A DNA stretch of 64,000 nucleotides from Azotobacter bryophylli (GTDB lineage Bacteria > Pseudomonadota > Gammaproteobacteria > Pseudomonadales > Pseudomonadaceae). Shown piece after piece: positions 16,482 to 23,486 of this stretch. Every line of letters starts with the position of its first letter. The first letter of the stretch is position 1. The stretch covers positions 124,001-188,000 of the forward strand of contig NZ_JBHRSJ010000029.1 in assembly GCF_042643485.1 (NCBI RefSeq). The letters run 5' to 3'. The position numbers and the translations under genes are program-made. Below the pieces are notes generated by a model. The model did not search any database. It saw only the letters and a program-made list of their open reading frames with translations, and had not been told where the DNA came from.

Positions 16482-18356
16482 ATGAGCACTACCCCGCTGA
16501 CCGAAATACTGCCTGACGTCATCTCGCTGGCCGAGGCGATGGGCGAATTGCTGATTCAGGAGTGGCAGCGCGAGGGAGGCCCTCGAGGGGCTGGAGACAA
16601 GGCCGACATCGATCACGAGATCGAAGTCCGGCTGCGCAAGGAGCTGCTTGCCCTGCTGGACGTGGACTTCTGGGGGGAGGAAACCGGTAGCCGGCTGACG
16701 GGCCATCCCTACTGCTGGGTCGTCGACCCGCATGACGGGACCTCCGACTTCCTGCGCGGCCTGCCCGGCAGCTCGATCTCCATTGCCCTACTGCACAACC
16801 AGGTTCCGGTGCTCGGCGTGGTGCATGCCCCGATCAGCCCGGACCGGGGTAAGGACTGCATCGCCTGGGCGGAAGGCTTGCCTCATCTGCTGCGGAATGG
16901 CGAGCCGCTGCAGGTCGACCTGAGTGTGGGCGATCTGGATGAGAAGAGCATCGTCTGGCTGAGCGCTGCAGCGATGAAAAAGCCAGCGATCAACAGCGAA
17001 CTTTGTCACCCGGCGCGCTTCATCGCCCAGTCCAGCATCGCCTATCGGCTGGCGAGAGCCGCCGCCGGTGACGGTGTCTGCGGCGTGTCGCTGGTCAGCC
17101 TGTCGGCCCATGACGTCGCCGCCGGCCATGCCCTGCTACGCGGTGCCGGTGGTGTCCTGTTGCGCCAGGATGGCAAGCCGATCAGTTACCATCACTCGAT
17201 GGAGTTGGTGTCGTTACGCTGCTTCGGAGGCGCGCCCAGAGCCTGTGAGGCGCTTGCTACACGCTTGTGGGGGAAGGCACTGAAGGCACCTGCTGAATGC
17301 GAACGTGTGGGCGAAACGTCGCCGAACTTCCCGCCAGCCGAGTTGATGGGCCGTGCAGCGGGCTGCCTGGCCGGGCTGATCGCCGGCGACAACCTCGGTG
17401 CCCAGGTGGAGTTCATGGATGCGGCCAGCATTGCCCAGCGCGGCCAGGAACAACCGCTGCGGATGGAGGATGGCGGCGTCTGGAACATTCTCGCCGGCCA
17501 GCCCACGGATGATGGGGAACTGGCCCTGGCACTGGCCCGCAGTCTGGTCGAGCACAGTGGCTATTCGCCTGATGGCGCTGCTCGCGCCTATGTCCATTGG
17601 CTGAATTCCGGCCCTTTCGATGTCGGCAACACCACCCGCCAGGCCCTGATAGGTCCTCTGCGCTACCCGTTCCTGTCGATCGCCGAAGCCTGCCGCACCG
17701 CAGCCAGCCCCAGCAGTCAGGCCAACGGCGCGCTGATGCGGGTCGCGCCGATCGGCATTGCCGCGCATGGGCGACCGAAACTGGCCGCCGAATGGGCTCG
17801 GCACGATGCATCGCTCACCCACCCCCATCGCGTCTGCCAGGAAGCCAACGCTGCGATGGCGGCTGCCATCTCAGTCGGGGTGGCCGGTGGTAGCCGTACC
17901 GCCATGTTGGAGTCCGCTCTTGGCGTAGTGGCGAACGACGAAGAAACCTCATCAGTACGGCAGAGTCTGGAGGCTGCTGCCGCAGGCGAGCCGGTACAGG
18001 AGTTCCAGGTGCAGATGGGCTGGGTGCTGATTGCGTTGCAGAATGCCTTCTACCAGCTGATGCAGGAGAGAGGCGTCGAGGAAGCGATCATGGATACCGT
18101 ATTGCGCGGGGGCGATACCGACACCAACGCCTGCATCGCGGGGGCGCTGGTTGGCGCGGTCGAGGGCATATCCCGTATGCCGGCTGCCTGGAGTCTGTCG
18201 ATCGCCGCCTGCCGCCCTCAAGCCACAGCGAGGAGCCGCCCCCACCTCTTCTGGCCCTGCGATATCACCCTGCTGAGCAAGGCACTGCTGGGTACCGGTG
18301 ATTTCGCTGCTCGCGAGACTACGCAGACCCCGCCCCTCAACCCTGATCACTTCTGA
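16482..18356 (+). CDS. Inositol monophosphatase-like / ADP-ribosylglycohydrolase fusion protein
   Basis: This 624-aa protein joins two enzymes. Residues 1 to about 270 are an inositol-monophosphatase/CysQ-like phosphatase with the metal-binding motif DPHDGTSDF at about residue 83 and EETGSRL before it. Residues from about 285 are an ADP-ribosylglycohydrolase of the DraG type: GCLAGLIAGDNLGAQVEF, TDDGELALALARSL at about 341 and GGDTDTNACIAGALVGA at about 543 supply the binuclear metal site. ADP-ribosylglycohydrolases remove ADP-ribose from proteins or nucleic acid; the phosphatase half may act on phosphoadenosine- or ADP-ribose-phosphate products. The ATG at 16482 has GGAG 11 bases upstream. 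The gene is divergent from the WYL regulator and 27 bases ahead of the next gene. Confidence 0.85.
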   Translation: MSTTPLTEILPDVISLAEAMGELLIQEWQREGGPRGAGDKADIDHEIEVRLRKELLALLDVDFWGEETGSRLTGHPYCWVVDPHDGTSDFLRGLPGSSISIALLHNQVPVLGVVHAPISPDRGKDCIAWAEGLPHLLRNGEPLQVDLSVGDLDEKSIVWLSAAAMKKPAINSELCHPARFIAQSSIAYRLARAAAGDGVCGVSLVSLSAHDVAAGHALLRGAGGVLLRQDGKPISYHHSMELVSLRCFGGAPRACEALATRLWGKALKAPAECERVGETSPNFPPAELMGRAAGCLAGLIAGDNLGAQVEFMDAASIAQRGQEQPLRMEDGGVWNILAGQPTDDGELALALARSLVEHSGYSPDGAARAYVHWLNSGPFDVGNTTRQALIGPLRYPFLSIAEACRTAASPSSQANGALMRVAPIGIAAHGRPKLAAEWARHDASLTHPHRVCQEANAAMAAAISVGVAGGSRTAMLESALGVVANDEETSSVRQSLEAAAAGEPVQEFQVQMGWVLIALQNAFYQLMQERGVEEAIMDTVLRGGDTDTNACIAGALVGAVEGISRMPAAWSLSIAACRPQATARSRPHLFWPCDITLLSKALLGTGDFAARETTQTPPLNPDHF

Positions 18357-18383
18357 GAGCCCGCACTCACAAGGAAGCTACAA

Positions 18384-19772
18384 GTGAAAAAAAACGTCTA
18401 CCTCCAGACCCCAGTCGTCATGCAATTCATCGATTGGCTGAGCGCCAACCTGGACAACGGCACCCTCGCCCACAGCTACACCAACCGCAGGACCGGCAAT
18501 ACCTGGAGCTGCAGTAGCCTCCATGACGCCTATGTCCAGTACCACTGGCCTCATTCGGAGCTGCCGCGCCTGTCGCGGCCCAAGGGTTCGACCTTCGCCG
18601 CCAATGCTGCCACCCTGAACGCGTTGCGCCAGAACCTCCAGCAGGCGCTTTACCCGCCCCCCAATGATGCGGCCGCCTGCACCGCAGCAATGGACGTGAT
18701 GACCTGGGGCGGAGTGCGCGCCGGCAATGCCCGCTGGCTGAATGCGAACGAGCTCGATCTGGCAAACCTGCTCATCGATATCCGCGATGCGCTGAATGCA
18801 AATGACACAGGGCATCCGCGGCTGAGGGACTCGGACCTGCGCTTCAATGCGGGCATGACCAAAGTGTACTCCCTGATCTGCGATAGCTTGGCCATCTACG
18901 ACAGTCGCGTTGCGGCAGCGCTGGGGTGGATCGTGGTCAAGTTCTGTCAGGCCATGGAGCTACCCCAGATTCCGATGGAGTTGCGCTTCCCTTGGGCGCC
19001 GGCGAAAACCGCTCCGGGTCATCCCAATCCCAAGCAGCGCAATCCGAGCGTGGCGGCGCTCGTCTTCCCCGCCCTGAAAGCCGGCCCGCTGCACGCAGAA
19101 TGGAACTTGAAAGCCAGCTGGCTGCTGGAGGCCGCTCTGACCTCCCCCAACGCGCAAACCAGCCAGTTCAAGCAGGTTGGATCGCAGACCGAGCAACTGC
19201 GTGCCCTCGAGGCAGCCCTGTTCATGATCGGCTACGACTTGGCCGGTGGCTCCACCTCCAGCACAGCCGCCAGTCCAAGCCCAGCCGTCCCCAACCAACC
19301 GACAACCGCAGTGTCTCCTGTGACGGAGGAGCCCGGCCCCGTCTGGTACGACTGCTATACCCTGGGTAAACGCGTGTCCTTCCACTACCGGATCACAGCC
19401 AACGGCATTGAGATCGACAATGACAAGGCCTTCGACATCGGTGACATCAACGCCATGCTCAACAGCTTGTGGAATCACTTCGGCTATAACCCGTTCCCGC
19501 TGGCCAACAGCGCGACCAAGGTACGCAACGGCACCGCCCCTATGGGAATGGGAACAGCCTATTTCCAAGCTACCGACAGGAACCCACCGGAGACCAGCAA
19601 GCTGGCTGCGGTACTAGAGGAACTGGACATCATCATCCCGTTCAACCCCGCCCCAGCCAAGGGTATGCACTGGACCTTGAACACGCATCTGCTCGGTCTG
19701 AACCAGCCCCAAGATCAGGTGAACATCAGCTCCATACTGGGCGAGTTCCTGGCACTGGCGGACGAGGACTGA
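18384..19772 (+). CDS. Hypothetical protein with OGG-fold-like N-terminal region
   Basis: This 462-aa protein follows the phosphatase/glycohydrolase gene by 27 bases and is surely co-transcribed with it. The segment RFNAGMTKVYSLICDSLAIYDSRVAAALGW (in two parts: RFNAGMTKVYSL and AIYDSRVAAALGW, about residues 152-180) resembles a block in bacterial proteins of the 8-oxoguanine-glycosylase (OGG) fold. That would suggest handling of a modified DNA base. A Ser/Thr/Pro linker (about 289-312) leads to a C-terminal domain of about 145 residues that I do not recognise (YDCYTLGKRVSFHYRI, ending EFLALADED). No membrane segments are visible. The OGG similarity is pattern reading and needs a structure prediction. 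Confidence 0.6.
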   Translation: MKKNVYLQTPVVMQFIDWLSANLDNGTLAHSYTNRRTGNTWSCSSLHDAYVQYHWPHSELPRLSRPKGSTFAANAATLNALRQNLQQALYPPPNDAAACTAAMDVMTWGGVRAGNARWLNANELDLANLLIDIRDALNANDTGHPRLRDSDLRFNAGMTKVYSLICDSLAIYDSRVAAALGWIVVKFCQAMELPQIPMELRFPWAPAKTAPGHPNPKQRNPSVAALVFPALKAGPLHAEWNLKASWLLEAALTSPNAQTSQFKQVGSQTEQLRALEAALFMIGYDLAGGSTSSTAASPSPAVPNQPTTAVSPVTEEPGPVWYDCYTLGKRVSFHYRITANGIEIDNDKAFDIGDINAMLNSLWNHFGYNPFPLANSATKVRNGTAPMGMGTAYFQATDRNPPETSKLAAVLEELDIIIPFNPAPAKGMHWTLNTHLLGLNQPQDQVNISSILGEFLALADED

Positions 19773-20352
19773 CTCCCACCTCCAAGCGAATATTAGGGAG
19801 TTGCAATGTAGCAATTGCTCAAAAATGCTCGACCACTTTGCGCAAGATCTTGAGTAAAGTGTGGTTTTAACTGAGTGTCCGTGAGGGCGGGAAAATTCAG
19901 GACTGGGTTTTACAATAACAATGTTTCCTCGCCAGCATTGAGGGATGCGACAAGGCTAATGGCAGAAGCCTCTAATATTAATCCGCAATAGAAAAGCGCA
20001 ATAAACAGCACACTTAAGTGCCCCAACAGCTTGGATTTCAAGGGGGAAATTACGTACATGAATGGCCTATTGTATTGCCGAGCCAATATCTTTGACTGGG
20101 CAGACGGAGTTTTTCTATACGAAAGAAAAAATGATGGCCGCCTAGAGAAGACTGCTATCGAATAAGAATAGAAAACGGGCATTGAAAAGCAAGAAAACTC
20201 AAGGCGAGCTCAAACAAAAAATACGGAAGAGCCTACCCTCTTGACATGCCTGCCTTTCCAAGGATATGGAATAGCCCCAAAATTATAATCGCACGCCACA
20301 AGAATCGCTCACAACAAGATCTAACTCAGGACTCTCTTAAAAAGATTTTTCT
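19773..20352. other. AT-rich intergenic stretch
   Basis: This 580-bp stretch is clearly more AT-rich than its surroundings. It holds a 90-codon minus-strand frame (19910-20182) with one hydrophobic segment (HLSVLFIALFYCGLIL) but no convincing ribosome-binding site, so I do not call it a gene. No tRNA, strong terminator or repeat stands out. Recently acquired DNA is likely. Confidence 0.5.
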
Positions 20353-20751
20353 ATGCCAATCTTAGTTCGAACCCCCGAAGAAATTATGCGAGAGGATCCC
20401 AAGGACCTCTACTTTATCGAGTTTGCTAGCGTGAGCGGAGAAATATTTCCACTCAATCCGCTGGGACATATTGAGAGTGGCCGACACCCAAACCCGAACG
20501 ATCCGCCAGGTCGTGCAGAGTTGCTGGCATGGTTGGAAGAAAACTTACCGAATATGGAAATAGAGCCTCTTGCTCCTCATGAAGACTCCCACATCATTAG
20601 CGGCGGAGTTCTCGGCCGACTGCGTTTGGACTTTGACGAAGAAAGTTTGAAGGCCTATGTTCAGCGCTGGGAGGATGAAAAAGGAAAACCTCTAGATCCA
20701 CGATTTGCCTGCTATATTCTGAGTTACGAAAAAATGAAGGATAGTCTCTAG
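20353..20751 (+). CDS. Hypothetical acidic protein, 132 aa
   Basis: This 132-aa acidic, soluble protein (DPKDLYFIEFASVSGEIFPL, ending YILSYEKMKDSL) belongs to no family that I recognise. Size and acidity resemble small immunity proteins of polymorphic toxin systems, but no toxin gene is adjacent. Base composition is AT-rich, unlike the WYL locus to its left, which suggests separate acquisition. The ribosome-binding site is weak. Confidence 0.55.
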   Translation: MPILVRTPEEIMREDPKDLYFIEFASVSGEIFPLNPLGHIESGRHPNPNDPPGRAELLAWLEENLPNMEIEPLAPHEDSHIISGGVLGRLRLDFDEESLKAYVQRWEDEKGKPLDPRFACYILSYEKMKDSL

Positions 20752-21006
20752 AGATGGTCTTATATGGTGCCTGAGGTGCTGCGTAATTTGCATCAGACAA
20801 TTAGCGAGGTTTTTGCGAAATTTCCTGAGAGCTCCGCTGTCTGTATGAAACTACGGCTGCGTTCGCTTGGCAAAGTCATTTTTATCTGCGTGGTTCAAGG
20901 TGGTAATTTTCCGCATAAAAATATACTTGCCATTCGCAGACAAAGGTAGGCGCCAAGTCACCTCAATTTACAGTAAGAAGTTTGAGGAATGCAGATTATC
21001 CCAATG

Positions 21007-21204
21007 TCAATTATCCGGAGTTTCTCTGCAGTTTTCGTGAGGTAACGACCCGCCTGCGAAGACAGACGACTCTACTTTGGCGAACGCATCGATTGCCTCC
21101 AGGCTGTAAAAGCTGCGGTAACGTGGTGATTGCTGCAGTCGGCGTAACTTTTCGATGGCGACTTCGTGGATATTTGCAGATGCACTCTTCGCGTCAATGG
21201 TCAT
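21007..21204 (-). CDS. Small hypothetical protein, 65 aa
   Basis: The ATG at 21204 is preceded by GAGGAG at 6 bases, a good ribosome-binding site, and opens a 65-codon frame (MTIDAKSASANIHEVAIEKL, then RRLQQSPRYRSFYSLEAID). The first half looks helical, like small antitoxin-type or recombinase-accessory proteins, but I recognise no family. About 250 bases on its 3' side up to the 132-aa gene hold nothing I can identify. Confidence 0.4.
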   Translation of the reverse strand: MTIDAKSASANIHEVAIEKLRRLQQSPRYRSFYSLEAIDAFAKVESSVFAGGSLPHENCRETPDN

Positions 21205-21360
21205 GTCTGACTCCTCATCCTCGCCCCAGCATCGTAGAAAATTGGAGTGTCAGCAAGTTGTATCGACCGTGTTAGCCTCTAAGCGTCCAACAGGAAATCA
21301 GGTTACCATCTTGCCTCACATGGAATCCCGATAGAAACCCAACCTCAGATGAGCACAAAC

Positions 21361-21403
21361 TCTTGCCGTTGACTGAGGATGAAATCCTCAGTCAACGGCA
21401 AGA
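21361..21403. repeat. Perfect 20-bp inverted repeat with 3-base loop
   Basis: Bases 21361-21380 are followed, after GAA, by their exact reverse complement at 21384-21403. The arm begins TCTTGCCGTTGACTGAGG. The right arm belongs to the start of the transposase fragment, so the left arm looks like an inverted copy of that coding sequence made during element end damage. There is no T-run, so it is not a normal terminator. Confidence 0.85.
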
Positions 21404-21659
21404 AATCGTCCACAAGGGCGCTGATTGGCGCCGCTATGATCGTGCGAAAACCCTGCTGCTGTCTCGCGGTGTGCCCGCCAGAACAGTGGTCGAGGAACAG
21501 GGTATCTGCAGAAAAACGGTTCATGAGCTTCGTCAGTCGTGGCTGGACAAAGACCCGCATCGAAAAGGCGCTCCCAGCAAGCTGTCAGCCTACTTGCCGA
21601 CGATTGAGGGTTGGGCACAATCTGCACCGATGACAGTCAGCAATGTGCAGAAGCGCCTG
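21369..21659 (+). pseudogene. IS630-like transposase N-terminal fragment
   Basis: The plus-strand frame reads LTEDEILSQRQEIVHKGADW and then AKTLLLSRGVPARTVVEEQG, followed by ICRKTVHELRQSWLDKDPHR. This is the helix-turn-helix start of an IS630-type or related transposase. The frame leaves the family at about 21659, where the sequence switches to the remnant of a RES toxin gene on the other strand; the DDE catalytic part is absent. The fragment begins within a 43-bp hairpin. Confidence 0.65.
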
Positions 21660-21756
21660 GGTTCCAGCGACCACCCAGCTTGTAGGTGCCCATGACGCTG
21701 TCTAAAGTGTCCTTGTAGACTTCGCGGTCGAGGTGCCATGAGCCAGACCACTGCAA
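21660..21756 (-). pseudogene. RES-domain toxin, N-terminal remnant
   Basis: Minus-strand translation from a TTG at 21756 gives LQWSGSWHLDREVYKDTLDS and then VMGTYKLGGRWNP. The GGRWNP block is the hallmark at the start of RES-domain toxins, which degrade NAD. The gene is cut at about 21660 by IS630-type sequence, leaving some 32 codons. It lies 5 bases after the Xre/MbcA-type antitoxin, the normal order for this toxin-antitoxin class. Confidence 0.7.
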
Positions 21757-21761
21757 CCGGT

Positions 21762-22058
21762 TTACTGATAGACCCCGTACTCGATGCGCTCGAGATAATC
21801 CTCGATGGCCTGAAACCCCGCGGGGTTATCGATAACGTCCAGCGGCACATCGCCGTCCAAATATTTGCAGGGACGGCCAAGCCATTCTTCGGCCAGCGTC
21901 TGAGTGCCGAACACATTGATCGCGTGCTGGAGGGTCATAGCACTCTGTTGGGGATTGAGGTGTGCTGGCTGCTTAATGCTTTGGCGCTGAATATTCCTGA
22001 TGGACTTGCCCATGATGCGGCTCATGATCTTCTTCGTCGAATATAGATCAGAAGGATA
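21762..22058 (-). pseudogene. Xre/MbcA/ParS-type antitoxin, N-terminally truncated
   Basis: The frame carries a DUF2384 toxin-binding domain: INVFGTQTLAEEWLGRPCKY, PLDVIDNPAGFQAIEDYLER and IEYGVYQ at the end, which normally plugs the RES toxin active site. Upstream of about 22058 the frame (open to 22124) reads antisense to IS3 sequence, so the first part of the HTH domain is lost; only SRIMGKSIRNIQRQ of the HTH remains. With the toxin also cut, the pair is dead, though a short product from an internal ATG is possible. Confidence 0.7.
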
Positions 22059-22067
22059 GCTCGTTAA

Positions 22068-22304
22068 ATGGAGTTTGACTTCGCTGAAGCCGTGAAGCTG
22101 GTCTTCGAGCAGGGACTGAGCCAAGGGGAGGCCGCCAGGCCGGGGGACGTAAAGCCTGCCCCAGGGGCGCGCACACTGGCCGAGCTAGAGGCCGAGAACG
22201 CCTGATTGCGCAAGGAGTTGACCGAGGCTCGCATGGAGCGCGATATTGTAAAAAAGGCTGCGGCGTACTTTGCTCGGGAATCACTGCCCGGTACGAGTGG
22301 ATAG
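22068..22304 (+). pseudogene. IS3-family OrfA with a nonsense mutation
   Basis: MEFDFAEAVKLVFEQGLSQG begins the frame. A TGA at 22203-22205 stands where the family has Arg (AELEAENA-stop-LRKELTEARM), a probable CGA to TGA change. The middle, which should hold the rest of the HTH, also looks shortened. The frame ends AAAYFARESLPG at TAG 22304. OrfA normally binds the element ends. Confidence 0.7.
22250..22256 (+). promoter_or_regulatory. IS3 programmed -1 frameshift site (A6G)
   Basis: The heptamer AAAAAAG is read as A-AAA-AAG in the orfA frame (GTA AAA AAG GCT), the classical -1 slippery site that produces the OrfAB transposase. The orfB frame is indeed -1 relative to orfA. Confidence 0.75.
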
Positions 22305-23167
22305 AAGAGCATCGGCACACATTCCCGGTAGCCGTAACCTGTCGAGTGCTGAAGGTATCCCGCGCGGGTTTCTACGGCTGGCGTGGTCGCCCTGCCTCAG
22401 CACGAGCGCAGGAGAACGAGCGACTGAAGGTGGCGATTCGAGTAGCCCATACTCGGACACGTGAGACCTACGGAGTACGCCGCCTGCAACCGGAGCTGGC
22501 GAAAGACGGCTTTGTTGCCGGACGTGACCGTATCGCCCGTCTGCGCCGTGAGCTTGGCCTGTGATGCCGACAAAAGCGCAGATTCAAGGCGACCACTCAT
22601 TCGGCGCATTCGCTACCGGTGGCAAAGAACGTGCTGGGCCAGGTATTCGAGCCAACCCGCCCCAATGAGGTCTGGGCGGGCGATATCACCTACATCCCTA
22701 CCGATGAGGGGTGGCTGTACCTGGCTGGCCTGAAGGACGTATTCACCTGTGAAATCGTCGGCTATGCGATGGCAGATCGCATGACCACCGAACTGGTGAG
22801 CCGGGCACTGTTTCGGGCCGTTCAGCACAAGCGCCCTTCACCGGGGCTTGTCCACCATACCGATCGTGGAAGCCAGTATTGCGCCAAAATCTGTCGTGGC
22901 CTACAGGAGCAGTTCGGCATGGTCACGTCGATGTCACGCAAGGGAAACTGCTTCGACAACGCACCGATCGAGAGCTTCTGGGGATGCCTGAAGAACGAAT
23001 TGGTATACCACCGCCGCTTTGCCACCCGAACCGAGGCCGAAGCCGAAGCCGCCATTAGGGAGTACATCGAGATCTTTTATAACCGCCAACGTCGCCACTC
23101 GCGGCTTGGCTATTTGGCCCCTGCTGAATTCGCCAACAGGTATCAGGATTCGGCAGCGGCCGCTTGA
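22277..23167 (+). pseudogene. IS3-family OrfB (DDE transposase) with one in-frame stop
   Basis: The frame encodes an IS3 OrfB: YEWIEEHRHTFPVAVTCRVL, the HTH_21 region, then an integrase core with WAGDITYIPTDEGWLYLAG (first Asp), HHTDRGSQY (second Asp) and NAPIESFWGCLKNELVY (Glu). A TGA at 22562-22564 interrupts it after LRRELGL, where the family continues RCRQKR, so this is a single CGA to TGA change. All three catalytic acids remain downstream. The C-terminal 182 codons could still be made as a separate piece. Confidence 0.85.
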
Positions 23168-23195
23168 GACGGGGCTGTCCGTCATTGACAGGACA

Positions 23196-23351
23196 CCTCA
23201 CCCAGAGCCGCAGTGTTTCAGGCGTACAGCCGATCTTGCCGGCGATGGAGCAGATGGCTGCCCACTGTGATTCATGCTCGTCCTGATGCTCGCGAACCAT
23301 GCGTACGGCGCGCTCGCGGACTTCCGGGGAGTACTTGCTGGATTTCTTCAT
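23196..23351 (-). pseudogene. Second IS3-family OrfA fragment
   Basis: The minus strand reads MKKSSKYSPEVRERAVRMVR, EHQDEHESQWAAICSIAGKI, GCTPETLRLWVR, the helix-turn-helix part of a different IS3-family OrfA. It is cut after about 52 codons where it meets the right end of the inactivated IS3 element. The bases before its ATG (GCCCCGCCTTTCCCGGAGG on the minus strand, to about 23400) look like the element's own end. It is thus the 5' stump of an element into which or next to which the other IS3 inserted. Confidence 0.75.
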
Positions 23352-23486
23352 GGCTCCATCCTCTCAAAGGTTGGAGCCTCCGGGAAAGGCGGGGCTGTTC
23401 ATGCCACAAGTCCGTCCTCTACATCTATTTAGAACCGCCGGGCATCGGCGAGAAACGCTCCTCTATGCCTCCGAGAGCGGCTTCGG

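Larger units (their letters stand above)
22060..23185 (+). mobile_element. IS3-family insertion sequence, inactivated
   Basis: The element holds an orfA/orfB pair in the order and frames of the IS3 family, with orfB in the -1 frame relative to orfA and an A6G slippery heptamer at 22250-22256. Both genes carry a premature TGA. The exact ends are not certain; the left edge is where the Xre antitoxin frame is interrupted and the right edge is shortly after the orfB stop, at GGGGCTGTCC. Confidence 0.75.

Noticed and set aside
19910..20182. 90-codon minus-strand frame in AT-rich DNA
   Set aside because: No Shine-Dalgarno sequence and no family resemblance; AT-rich DNA without stops by chance is possible.
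23400..23486. Possible small gene between the IS3 debris and the TPR gene
   Set aside because: The stretch is short and shows no start with a ribosome-binding site; it looks like element-end sequence.
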